Shown here piece after piece: positions 47,210 through 57,689 of a DNA stretch of 64,000 nt. Made by a program: the position numbers and the translations under genes. The notes under the pieces were generated by a model, which worked only from the letters and a program-made list of their open reading frames with translations, searched no databases and was not told the origin of the DNA. The stretch spans positions 233,456,292 to 233,520,291 of the forward strand of contig CM042687.1 of the NCBI GenBank assembly GCA_023614405.1, read 5' to 3'. The stretch is from Avena insularis. Lineage: Eukaryota > Streptophyta > Magnoliopsida > Poales > Poaceae. Position 1 is the stretch's first letter. The number at the start of each line of letters is the position of its first letter.

Positions 47210-48432
47210 TGTTGGAGATATGCCCAAGGGGAAATAATAAAGTGGTTATTATTATATCTTCATGTTTATGATAAATGTTTACATCCTGATATGGACATTG
47301 GATGTTATTAATAACAAGGTCATATCATTAGGAGAATGATGTGATGGACACACTCCTATAGCTAGCATAGCATAAGATCAAGTCATTTAGAGTTCGTTTG
47401 CTACAAGCTTTGAAATACATAGTAACCTAATCCTTTGACCATGAGATCATGTTAATCACCATCATAGAATAGATGCCTTGATGACATCAAACACCACTTC
47501 ATAAATGGTTGGTTATAAAGGTGGCATTAGGTATTCTAAAATTATGTGTTGAAGCACATGGACAAGAGTGGGATTTGTCCATCCATATGATGGATAGATA
47601 CTCTGGGACCTCTCGGTGGAATTTCATCCAATTGTCTTGCAAGCATGTGACTAGGTCACAAGGTATGTCATATCACGGAACAAGTAAAGAGTACTTATCG
47701 ATAACAAGGTTGAACTAGGTATAGAGATACCGACGATCGAACCTTGGATAAGTAAAGTATCGCGCGATAAAGGGAATCGGTATCGTATGTAAATGGTTCA
47801 TTCGATCACAAAGTCATCATAGAAATATGTGGGAGCCATTATGGATTTCCAGATCCCACTAATGGTTATTGATCGGAGAGGTGTCTCGTTCATGTCTGCA
47901 TAGTTCATGAACCGTAGGGAGACACACTTAAGGATTCAGTGTTATTTAAAGTAGATATGGAATGTGAGTTGGAGACAGAATGGTGTTCGGAGTCTCGGAT
48001 TGGATCCAGGACATCACGAGGTGATCCGGAATGGCCCGGAGAATAGGATTCATATAAGGAAAGTGGTTTTCCGGGGTTCGAAATGTTTTTGGTGTTTTGA
48101 CCAGAACCTTCTAGAATGTTCTGGAAGGTCCACCATTTCGGGAGGGGTCACTTTGGATGTGGCATGCCCTAGGAGCTGGCCACATCAAACCCTAAAGGGC
48201 TAATTTGGCCAGTAGAAGGGTCAAATCCTAGTTTGAATAGTCAAATCCTAGTTTGAAAATTCAAACTCTAGTTTTTGGTAAGAGGGAAGTGTAGGTGGAA
48301 AAGGTTTCAACCTCTTCCTTTGGAGGCCGAGTTTGCGAGGGACTCAACTAGGGCTCAGAACACCCTTGGCCGCCCCCACCTATTTAAGGAGGGGTGGGGG
48401 CGCACCCCACTTACACCTCTTGCCCTTGGCAC
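47210..48432 (+). repeat. Copia 5' LTR, first part
   Basis: TGTTGGAGATATGCCCAAGG onward, with an internal deletion after 47286. It is interrupted at 48432 downstream of a TATA-like CTATTTAAGG (about 48380). Confidence 0.9.
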
Positions 48433-49942
48433 TGATACATCCAATTTGCATCACCATTCTATATCATAATTTTCCTCTATCCATTGATATGTGTCTTATT
48501 ATGAGGTGTTATTTATGTCTTTTCCTCTATTTTTGCATGTTGGATGATTCTTGGAGGATTGACTGCCGGAGTGAGGTTTCTGATGGAAAAAGAGGTGTTT
48601 TGATGCAATTTCGCAAAGATCAGAAAAATAGTAGAAAAATATTGGAAAAATATATTTTCCCAGAAGACAAGGGAAGCCAGAAGGGGAGGCGTAGCTAGGC
48701 CAAAGGGGGTCCACACCCCCTAGGCGTGGGTCCCTCCCTGGGCTGCGCCTAGGGCAGGTGTGACCCACCTGGCCGACCTCCGACTCCGCCCTCTCGCCTA
48801 TATCTTCCTCTCGGAACCCTAATACCAGGGGAGCGACCGTAGAATGATTTCCGCTGCCTCTACGGGGCGGAAAACACTGAGAGAGAAAGAGCTCTCCGAC
48901 AGACAGATTTCTCCCAGGGAAATTCCTTCCTAGAGAGGGGGATCGTCTCCATCAACACCATCATCAAGCTAGACTTCATCGGGATCATCATCATCATCCA
49001 CACCATCATATCCACCAGCACCATCATCACCACTCCATCTCGCTGTAACAATCGTGTTGGATCTTGCATTAGTTCTTAGGGGAAACTTTCCTGGTGTTGA
49101 TTACTATTGTATTTGATGCTTGTGAGTGGAAACATTGGATTATTGTTTATGTTTAGATTTTTATCCATCACCATATCATATTTGATCTTGATCCATATGA
49201 TGTCTCGTGAGTAGTTCGTCTAGTTCATGAGGACATGGGAGAAGTCATGTTGTTAGTAGTGGATTTGTGTTGAGATATTATTCAATGGTTTAGTATTTAA
49301 GTTGTGGTGCTATTCTTCTAGTGGTGTCATGTGAACATCGACTACATGATACTTCACCATTTATGGGCCTAGGGGAATGCATTGTGCATTTGGCTACTAA
49401 ATGTGGGGTTTCCGGAGTGACAGAAACCTGAACCCCCTTTAGGACACCTTTGCACAAGGGAGTATAGGATCTCAGAGTTTAAGGCTGTGGTTAGGTTTAT
49501 ATCTTAATTACTTTCCGGTAGTTACGGATGATTGGAGGGGATTTAATCACAAGTATGTATTATTCCATGTAAGGTCGGTACATTAGCACAAGTTCACCCA
49601 CACAACACTTACAACACCAAAGAAGAGTACTTAGCTATTTGAAGTGAAAGCACTTGATAGAATTCCCATGTGTCCTCGAGAACGTTTGGTCCTTATAAGT
49701 ATATCCACCGGCTTGTCCTTTGCTAAGAAAGGATTGGGCCACTTGCTGCAGTTGTTCATTGTCTTTATTACTTGCACTTTGTTTTCTTGCTTTATCAGAA
49801 AACCCCTAAAAATCCGTTTTCTAAGTATTTACAGAGATTTACTACTCCATACCACTAGTCAACACCTTCTGCTCCTCGTTGGGATCGACACACCTATTTA
49901 TCGAAAATACTACGATACACCCCCTATACTTGTGGGTTATCA
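48433..49942 (+). repeat. Gypsy 5' LTR of the nested element
   Basis: TGATACATCC to GGTTATCA. TATA box CCTATATCTTCC at about 48798, preceded by a GC-rich inverted repeat at 48711-48771. A (CATCAT)-rich stretch lies near 48955-49030. Confidence 0.92.
48711..48771. promoter_or_regulatory. GC-rich hairpin upstream of LTR TATA box
   Basis: CCACACCCCCTAGGCGTGGG pairs imperfectly with GCGCCTAGGGCAGGTGTGACC further on. It lies 27-87 bases upstream of CCTATATC. Counterparts occur at 42963, 45669, 52640 and 55377. Confidence 0.7.
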
Positions 49943-49953
49943 AGACTATTTTC

Positions 49954-49971
49954 TGGCGCTGTTGCCGGGGA
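49954..49971 (+). other. Gypsy primer-binding site
   Basis: TGGCGCTGTTGCCGGGGA, one base different from the site at 30609, 44240 and 46952. Confidence 0.88.
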
Positions 49972-50057
49972 GTGAAGTGCTATTGAAGAGTGAAACTGGT
50001 AAAGGAAACTTCTACTGTGAGTATTGCTTTTTATTTCTTATTTGTTACATTTCCAAT

Positions 50058-50975
50058 ATGGATAACCCACTTGGTTTTCTGTTTGGGAAAACTACTACCA
50101 CTGTTAGGGCAGTAGATGAATCACTACCTGTTGAGATAGATCCTTTTAAGATACCTACAAGTATTGTTGATCGTGTTATGAATAATTATTATTTAGGGGT
50201 TGGAACTGTTCATCCTGAGGATCACTTGCTTTTTATCCATGAATTATGCGGGTTGTTTAAGTGTGCAAGTATCACAACTGAACAGGTGAATAAGAAGTTA
50301 CGCTCTATATCCTTGAAAGGGAGAGCTAGAGAATGGTATAAGCTGTTGAAGAATGGACAATCCATGGAATGGGAGGAAATGGCTTCTCTCTTTTATTATA
50401 AATTCTATCCTCCCAGTGAGATTCATAAGGATAGAAATCTGATATATAACTTTTGGCCTCGTGATGGAGAGAGTACAACTCAAGCTTGGAGGAGATTGAA
50501 GTTACTAATGCTTAAATGTCCTATTCATGAACTCCCTAACAATATTATTATCAATAACTTTTATGCTAGGCTTTCTCTTCATGATAAAGATTTACTAGAT
50601 GCTTCTTACACACGTATGAAGGAAGAAGCTAAATGGGATCTCCTAGACCGTATTCAAGAGAACACTGAAGCTTGGGAGAATGACAAAGGAAGAAAGTCAG
50701 GTATAAACTATGATTATGAATTTATAAAATCCTTTATGGGAATTGATGACTTCTGTGATATTAGTAATGAGTTTGGTCTTGATTCCCAAAGTATTGCCAA
50801 TTGTTTTAAAGCCTTTGCCTCTTACATAGAAATTCCAAAAAAGAAGTGGAACAAGTACCATGCACCTTATAAAGATGTTGTTAATCATGTTCGTGTTAGA
50901 ACTACTGATGTTTGTACTACTAATCATATTGTGCCTGAACCTTATGTTGAGAAAATACCTTTCCAGCTAAGGTAA
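50058..50975 (+). pseudogene. gag: Gypsy gag of the nested element, open for 305 codons then frameshifted
   Basis: ATG at 50058 (MDNPLGFLFGKTTTTVRAVDE) is preferred over more upstream codons, which lie in the LTR. The gag core shows HPEDHLLFIHELCGLFKCASI, LRSISLKGRAREWYKLL, FYPPSEIHKDRNLIYNFWPRDGES and AWRRLKLLMLKCPIHELPNNIIINNFYARLS, the standard retrotransposon-gag pattern that builds particles. There is no stop for 305 codons. Near 50962 a one-base loss leads to TAA at 50973-50975, while the adjacent frame carries on (VKEYSMIISANNKGTKKTVEP) to a TGA at about 51089. No zinc knuckle was found. It is the longest gag frame left in the window. Confidence 0.85.
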
Positions 50976-51099
50976 AGGAGTACTCTATGATTATTAGTGC
51001 GAATAATAAAGGTACTAAGAAAACCGTGGAACCTGATGAGCAAATGAATACTGAACCTGTGGTAGCTATTGTGAAAGAACTTGTTACTTGAAATATAGA

Positions 51100-51780
51100 G
51101 CATGAGCATATTGTCTTTTGTGAAGACGCTTCTAATATTGTATCTCATCCTAGAAAAGCTAGTGTCCCTGTGCTTTCTGTTAAAATTGGTGATCATTATT
51201 ACTATGGTTTATGTAATATTGGTGCTAGTTCTAGTGCTATTCGTTATGAGATTTACAGGGAAATCATGCATGGAATTGGCCCTTGTGAGCTTGAGGACAT
51301 TGATGTGGTTATTCACCTTGCTAATAAGGAAACCATTTGCCCTATTGGTATTGCATGAAATGTGGAGGTTCTTTGTAGTAAATTAAATATCCTACTGATT
51401 TTCTAGTGCTTAATTCAGCAGCTAGCAAAACTTGCCCTATCATTTTTGGTACACCCTTCTTGAACACTTGTGGAGATATTATAGATTGTAAGAAGGAGAA
51501 AGTTTTAACTAAGTTTGATGGATATTCTTATGAGTTTAACTTTTCCAAATTTGCTAAAGCTCCTTGTGAAAATAGCTTGCCTAATAAAGATTTCAGGATG
51601 GAACAACTTGCTTCTGTTGATCCAGTTTATGACCTTGGACCTGTTTTTGGTGATTGTAAGTATGCTCGTTCTGATGATAAAGTTGTTTCTTGTGACAGTT
51701 ATATTGTCAAATTTATTCAGAGTGCTACTGAAAGTTATTATGAGAGAGGAAACGTGGTTTTATGCATTTGTTTCCCCGTT
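51100..51780 (+). pseudogene. Gypsy protease remnant with mutated active site
   Basis: The segment VPVLSVKIGDHYYYGLCNIGASSSAIRYEIYREI corresponds to the protease of Athila/Tat-like elements. The catalytic Asp position reads Asn (AAT 51215-51217). A TGA after CPIGIA at about 51356 and a missing or shifted stretch interrupt the frame. It continues SAASKTCPIIFGTPFLNTCGDIIDCKKEKVLTKF (about 51416-51517) and YEFNFSKFAKAPCE. The open frame ends about 51787. No RT motif follows. Inactive on three counts: active-site change, stop and frame breaks. Confidence 0.8.
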
Positions 51781-52620
51781 TTATGTTGAAAGCTTTGAAG
51801 TTGCATTCGTTTTGTCTTCTTATGCTAGTGGCTTTTTGTTTCAACAATTTGTTTTCTCATGATACCCCCATGCATAGGAAGTGGGTTAGACTCAAGTGTG
51901 TTAGCTATTTGCTTCTTGATGCTCTCTTTCACTCCAGATATATATATATCTCCTATGTGAGCATCTTTGAATCTTTCAAGCCTAACTTAAAGGCATTAAA
52001 GAAAAGTACTTGTTGGGAGATAACCCAAGAGTTTGGTCGAGTCTTGGAAGTTATTACCTTAGTAATAACCACTCCTTATCCTTTTTGTTTTGGTTTTTGT
52101 GTCAAGTTCAACTACTTTTGAGAAGTGGAGGAGTTGTGAAAAGTGGCTGTCCTGGGACAGATTTTTGTGTTGCATTGTAAAAATTCGCGAAGGATCTCAG
52201 TATGTCGGATGAAACTGTATTTTTCTGAGCTTGTTCTCCAGGTTCTTACCCAACTTTTATTAGTTTTGAACTTTTTGATTTGAGCAACAGAAGGTTTTCT
52301 AAAAAATCAATATTTACCTAGTGGTCTGTTTTCACAGATTTCTGCCATCATTTGCATTTGCCTCTTACAGAAGCCTTTGTTTTGATGGATTTCAGTTGAA
52401 GCGTGAACCTAAAGGTCTATTGTTTGTGCTTACACTAATGTTGCCATTGAAGTTTGTGTAATGCCTTGCATGAAAGAAATTTCTAGGAGAAGGAGGAAAG
52501 GAGTCTACAGAGTTCGTCTTTGAGTAGGTAAAAGTGGTGAAAACAGAAGGTTCGTGAAAGCCTAATCTTTTTATATTTTTGATGTTTCTATTACATATGG
52601 AAAGTTACGAGACAGAAAAG
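51781..52620 (+). other. Non-coding internal region of the gypsy element, part 1
   Basis: Open frames up to 119 codons (51762-52121) are hydrophobic and without recognisable motif. CTTGTTGGGAGATAACCC near 52010 is of a type often seen after the coding part of large grass gypsy elements. RT and integrase strings were looked for in all frames and not found. Confidence 0.6.
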
Positions 52621-52635
52621 AGGAGGAAACAGAGG

Positions 52636-52775
52636 CCGGGGTGGCCAAACCCACCCCAGGCGCGGGCCCCAGCTGGCCGCGCCTAGAGGGGGTGTGAGCC
52701 CCCCGAGATCCGTCTCCGCCTCGTTTTCGTACCAGTACCTTCCTTATGCATTGAAACTTCGTAATATATAACCCC
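52636..52775 (+). promoter_or_regulatory. Internal hairpin plus TATA-like box, resembling the LTR promoter module
   Basis: GGGTGGCC...CCCCAGGCGCGGGCC...GGCCGCGCCTAGAGGGGGTG at about 52638-52703 is the same kind of inverted repeat as in the LTRs, followed by TCCGTCTCCGCCTCG and then AATATATAACCCCC at about 52762. Order and spacing imitate the LTR promoters at 48711 and 55377. Promoter activity is inferred only. Confidence 0.5.
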
Positions 52776-52885
52776 CGGGTTCCCCAAGGTTCTTGTACTG
52801 AGTTCTCACCGTGTTTTTGTTTCGATCAGTTTCTGTCAGGCAAATTCTCAGTTTTGGAGCCACAGTGTCCTCCTCTGGATCACCC

Positions 52886-53023
52886 ATGGAGGATTTCTCT
52901 ACGGATGTCATCAACCCGTACATGTATGAGTTGAGGATCCATCCCAGGGAGTTGATTCTCAAGAATGGGAAGGTTAAGGTCCTAAAGGATAAGGCAGTTT
53001 GGAAGACAATATGGAAGCATTAG
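52886..53023 (+). CDS. Small ORF (45 codons) behind the internal promoter-like module
   Basis: ATG at 52886 in the context CACCCATGG opens MEDFSTDVINPYMYELRIHP and ends in TAG 53021-53023. It lies about 110 bases downstream of the TATA-like box. The protein is short, mixed charged/hydrophobic, with a Lys-rich end (KNGKVKVLKDKAVWKTIWKH). I do not recognise a family. It may be the front of a longer, now interrupted frame, since 53040-53140 continues with codon-like composition (EN..LPWKFYDDKRIPPPPEE in another frame). It could also be chance. Confidence 0.3.
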   Translation: MEDFSTDVINPYMYELRIHPRELILKNGKVKVLKDKAVWKTIWKH

Positions 53024-55090
53024 AGCAAGAAGTTTTCAGTTTCAGGATTGCGGAAACTAGGACGTCCTTTTTGGATGGAGAACATTTGCCTTGGAAGTTT
53101 TATGATGACAAGAGAATACCACCACCACCGGAGGAGTAATTCATCATCAGGTTTGGCATCCCTTTGGCTTGTTCCAAGATTGGGGGAGTTCCGCGGTATC
53201 ACATCATTATCTTTTATCTTTTACCTTTTTAGTGGATTCATGTCTTTGGTAGAGAAGTTATCATATAGGTTGGTTTGCATTGTGGAAGTATCTCTCCTTT
53301 AGTTGATTATCTACGTATCAATTGGTGTGAGTGCCTTTATGGAATATTAATGAGAAGTTCCATCTTTTACTTTTTGCACTTCTTATTTTAGTTTGCAATC
53401 TCTATTATATGATTGATCTTGTTGATCAGTATTGGCATCACTTTGGGAGCATCAAATAAATCTAAATTGGTTTTGGCAAACCAAGCTCTGGTCAGTAGCA
53501 ACACTTTTTGAGGTTTGAAAGGAAAAGAGAAAAAGCTTACAGGTATTTTGTATCATTTTTTTCTTTCTTGTCGGCTCATAAGCTTAGTATTCTTTATTTA
53601 AGATCTTTCGTGTCTTCAAGGAAGATTGCATGTTTGGTTTTATCACTTGTAGGTTTGCTTGTTTCTTTCAAGTCCTTTGCTTGCTACGCAGCCTTGCTAG
53701 CCAAAAACCTGTTTTGAGAAGACATACTTCTCATGTTTCCAACCCCTTTGAACCCAAAACTGTGCCATTTGTGTCCACCATATCTACCTATTAGCATTTG
53801 CTATTCCAAGCAAATTCTCAAGCTTCATCTATCTTTCAAATTAAAAAGTATTTTGTTATGTGAAAACTAGTTAGTAAAGCTCTCATGAACTTGATGGCAC
53901 AACTTATTTTCTTGCCCCTAATAGACTTGAACCATTCTATCATCGAAGTTGTATATGCTTGCATCTATACGTTGGAATTAGCAGAACCGTGCTGTCACGG
54001 GGAATGCATTCAACATTGCACCTGTATGTTGTACACAGTTGATATCATGCTCTTTTGTTTGCGGATGTTGTCGGTGTGAAATAAATAGGGATCTTGTAAG
54101 TCCATGGAGTGATGTATGTGTGTTAGAGAAATGCTTGGGCCGCTAGCCTAAGCTATGCCTAATCATGGTGGAAACTTGCAGCATCACCATAATGATAATT
54201 CTTTGAAGCATCCTCAATAAAAAGCTATGCACATAGTAAATAAAAATATTGCTGAGATGCTCATTGTCTGCTTGCCTTATCATTTTGGTTATGGGATAGC
54301 TCATGTACCATGTGCAAGGGGTACCCCGTTGGCGGTTCTTTATGATACACATGTACTTACAATGACAAGAGCTTACCGGTGACTAAAGTTGAGTAGCATG
54401 AGGAGCGGCCCTCATACTCAAGGGACATGAGATTGCCAACTTATATTTCGTCAAGCATATACTCCATCCTTGTGCACTTTAACTTTAATCATCTCAAGAT
54501 GCTTATGATAGGGGCAATGAGGGCTCAAAGCTAGTAAGTACCATAATATTTTGGAAGCTCTTTATGACTTGAAATACCTGCTTCCCTCTATGAAGGAACC
54601 TTTCTCCTATTTTTGGAGTTGAGTCAGTAAACCTACTTCCTCTCTATCTCGAGCAAGCATTTGAGTTGTGTTGCAAGCATTCATATGGTGATTTATTCAA
54701 TCATGTTCTTTATCTCCCTTGTTTGCACAAGACTCTTATCTATTGAGTATTACTTTGAAAGCCATCATGAAAACCCTTTTTGAGCAAAGAGTGCTCCTGT
54801 TTTTGAAGACTTCTATAAAAGCTTTTTGTGAAACTGTTTGCCAGTTGTTCTCTGACCAAGAACAAGAGTTTTCCAATTCCAATTATGATTTATCTTTATG
54901 CATCTCTATTGTGACTCCTATACTTGTTCCAAGCTAAGTTATATAATGGTGAGTTGCTTTCTTCTATGAGTTGCATAATGGTAAATGTGATGCTTCTTGT
55001 CCGTATTCTTTTATCGACACTTCACTCCATAAACCTGTGGACATGTTTACTGAGCTCAGCTTTTGCTTGGGGACAAGCGAAGGTCTAAGC
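53024..55090 (+). other. Non-coding internal region of the gypsy element, part 2
   Basis: About 2 kb of T-rich sequence with short open frames only, none with a recognisable motif. It ends in the polypurine tract of the element. Such long untranslated tails are usual in non-autonomous gypsy elements of large grass genomes. Confidence 0.6.
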
Positions 55091-55100
55091 TTGGGGGAGT
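55090..55100 (+). promoter_or_regulatory. Gypsy polypurine tract
   Basis: CTTGGGGGAGT directly precedes the TGATACGTCC start of the 3' LTR. Confidence 0.75.
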
Positions 55101-56605
55101 TGATACGTCCAATTTGCATCACCATTCTATATCATAATTTGCCTCTATACATTGATATGTGTCTTATTATGAGATGTTATTTATGTCTTTTCCTCTGTTT
55201 TTGCATGTTGGATGATTCTTGGAGGATGGACTTCCAGATTCAGGTTTCTGATGGAAAAAGAGGTGTTTTGATGCAATTTCGCGAAGATCAGAAAAATACC
55301 AGAAAAATATTGGAAAATTATATTTTCCAAGAAGACAAAGGAAGCCAGAAGGGGAGGCGTAGCTGGGCCATAGGGGGGCCACACCCCCTAGGCGCGGGTC
55401 CCCCCTAGGCCGCGCCTAGGGAAGGTGTGGCCCACCTGGCCGGCCTCCGACTCCGCCCTCTCGCCTATATCTTCCTCTCAGAACCCTAATACCAGGGGAG
55501 CGACCATACAAAGATTTCCACCGCCTCTAGAGGGCAGAAAACACCGAGAGAGAAAGTGCTCTTCGGCAGACATATTTCTGCTGGGGAAATTCCTCCCCGG
55601 AGAGGGGAGATCGTCGCCATCAACACCGCCATCAATCTAGACTTCATCGGGATCATCATCATCCACACCATCATATCCACCAGCACCATCATCACCACTC
55701 CATCTCGCTGTAACAATCGTGTTGGATCTTGCATTAGTTCTTAGGGGAAACTTTCCCGGTGTTGATTACTATTGTAGTTGATGCTTGTGAGTTGAACCAT
55801 TGGATTATTGTTTATGTTCAGATTGTTATCCATCACCATATCATTTTTGATCTTGATCCATATGATGTCTTGTGAGTAGTTCGTCTAGTTCTTGAGGACA
55901 TGGGAGAAGTCATGTTGTTAGTAGTGGATTTGTGTTGAGACATTATTCAATGGTTTAGTATTTAAGTTGTGGTGCTATTCTTATAGTGGTGTCATGTGAA
56001 CGTCGAATACATGATACTTCACCATTTATGGGTCTAGGGGAATGCATTGTGTATTTGGCTACTAATTGTGGGTTTGCCGGAGTGACAGAAACCTGAACCC
56101 TCGATAGGACACCTTTGCATAAGGGAGTATAGGATCTTAGAGTTTAAGGCTGTGGTTAGGTTTATATCTTAATTATTTTCCTGTAGTTGCGGATGCTTGC
56201 AGGGGGTTTAATCACAAGTATGTATTAGTCCAAGTAAGGTCGGTACATTAGCACAGGTTCACCCACACAACACTTACAACACCAAAGAAGAGTACTTAGC
56301 TATTTGAAGCGAAAGCACTTGACACAATTCCCATGTGTCCTCGAGAACGTTTGGTCCTTATAAGTATTTCCACCAGCTTGTCCTTTGCTAAGAAAGGATT
56401 GGGCCACTTTCTGCAGTTGTTCGTTGTCTTTATTACTTGCACTTTTTTGTTGCTTTATCAGAAAACCCCTAAAAATCCGTTTGCTAAGTATTTACAGAGA
56501 TTTCCTGCTCCATACCACTAGTCAACACCTTCTGCTCCTCGTTGGGATCGACACTCCTATTTATCGAAAATACTACGATACACCCCCTATACTTGTGGGT
56601 CATCA
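55101..56605 (+). repeat. Gypsy 3' LTR of the nested element
   Basis: TGATACGTCC to GGTCATCA; collinear with 48433-49942. In the first 75 bases four substitutions are visible. TATA box CCTATATC at about 55464; the start base pair TGATACGT differs from TGATACAT in the 5' LTR. Confidence 0.93.
55377..55435. promoter_or_regulatory. GC-rich hairpin upstream of LTR TATA box (best-preserved copy)
   Basis: GGCCACACCCCCTAGGCGCGG pairs with CCGCGCCTAGG...GGTGTGGCC, a nearly perfect stem with a small loop of C residues. It lies about 30-90 bases upstream of CCTATATC. Confidence 0.8.
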
Positions 56606-57026
56606 GGAGCCTAACCCTAACCGCCGTACCCTCTTCTCTCTCGTCCACCGTCCTGCTTCGGCTTAGGAAAAGCTCCGCAGAAATCTCTCCTCCACCACCA
56701 CCACCACACCGTTATGCCGTTGGGATTCCAGGGAGATCTACTACCTCCACTTCCTGCTGTAACAAGGGAGAGGAAGGTCTTCATTGACTACTGTACGTGT
56801 GACCGACTGCGGAAGAGCTGCCGGAACGTGGCGCCGGAAGGATCGTCTACATGATCTTGAGATCGGCAAGTGATCGACTACATTAACAACGAGAATCTGA
56901 TCTCTTTAAACACTTTGGATCTATGAGGGTTAGTTCTCTACAAACTCGTTGCACCGATCTCGTAGATTAAATCTTGGCTTTTGTGTGTTCCCGCGATAGA
57001 ATTTTTTCCATGCTATGAACCCTACA
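56606..57026 (+). repeat. Copia 5' LTR, second part (after the gypsy insertion)
   Basis: It resumes at GGAGCCTAACC and ends ACCCTACA at 57026. It parallels 27765-28188 of the LTR in the copia element at 23366, including AGGAAGGTCTTCAT and CTTGAGATCGGCAAGTG. Confidence 0.9.
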
Positions 57027-57027
57027 G

Positions 57028-57039
57028 TGGTATCAGAGC
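57028..57039 (+). other. Copia primer-binding site
   Basis: TGGTATCAGAGC, unmutated, one base after the LTR end. Confidence 0.88.
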
Positions 57040-57688
57040 CATGTCTATGCGTAGATTTGTTGCACGAGTAGAACGCAATGGTTTGATCGGTGTTGATGCT
57101 TTTGTTGTCGCTTTCTTTTCATGTACTTTGCATCTTGCGGGATGGTGGGATGAAGCGGCTCGTGCTAACCTTACATATCATCGTACATGAGACTTGCTCC
57201 ATGCTCAACGTGAAACTTGCATTGCATAAGTGGCTTTGCATGTGTTTGTCTATCCCACCATAGTTAAGATTCAATTTACAATGGGCACTTGGCAATACTT
57301 GTATCAACATTGTGGTTCATGGTCGTAAGTTAGAACGGTTCTTACTCGAAAGCCCCAACCACATAAAACATGCAAAGAAAATTAGAGGCGTCTAACTTGT
57401 TTTTGCAGGGCTTGTGTTGTGATGTGATATGGGCATGATGAGATTTTGATTATATTTGATGTATGCAATGATCCTTATTGTAAGTTGACAACCGGTAGGA
57501 GCCTTATGGTTGTCTTTAAATTTCATTTATAACCTGCATGTCTATTCATCAAAGTAGTTGTAATAGTTGCTGCTCGTGGAGGACAACCATGAAGCGGCGC
57601 CATTGACCTTGGCGCCACACCGGTGATGATGGAGATCTTGTTCGTACTTTGGAGATGAAGATCAAAGGCAAAAGAAGAAAGGCCATAT
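57040..57688 (+). pseudogene. Copia internal region, first part
   Basis: It parallels 34029-34667 of the other copia copy (for example GCCTTATGGTTGTCTTT and GAGATCAGAAACA-like ends), with stops throughout and no frame above about 70 codons. In plant copia elements this is the leader and start of gag. It is broken at 57689 by the solo LTR. Confidence 0.7.
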
Positions 57689-57689
57689 C

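Larger units (their letters stand above)
44653..47357. repeat. Tandem duplication, copy 2
   Basis: Copy of 41948-44652 with offsets of 2704 to 2712 bases. It ends inside the copia LTR that starts at 47210. That LTR lacks about 125 bases directly after GTTTACATCC (47286), a gap spanning the duplication break point, so the right edge of the copy is approximate. Confidence 0.92.
48433..56605 (+). mobile_element. Non-autonomous Ty3/gypsy element with gag and protease only
   Basis: LTRs 48433-49942 and 55101-56605 in the same direction (about 1.5 kb each), a primer-binding site at 49954, gag from 50058, a mutated protease, then about 3.3 kb without RT or integrase, and a purine tract TTGGGGGAG before the 3' LTR. 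Flanks read GGCAC and GGAGC, a poor match for a target duplication. The host sequence resumes as copia LTR at 56606, which proves insertion. Confidence 0.92.

Noticed and set aside
49644..50057. Upstream extension of the gag frame at 50058
   Set aside because: It would start in the LTR and run through the primer-binding site; the ATG at 50058 fits the family start.
53508..55408. Frames of 60-145 codons in the gypsy tail as captured host exons
   Set aside because: T-rich hydrophobic translations without motif; one crosses the polypurine tract into the 3' LTR.
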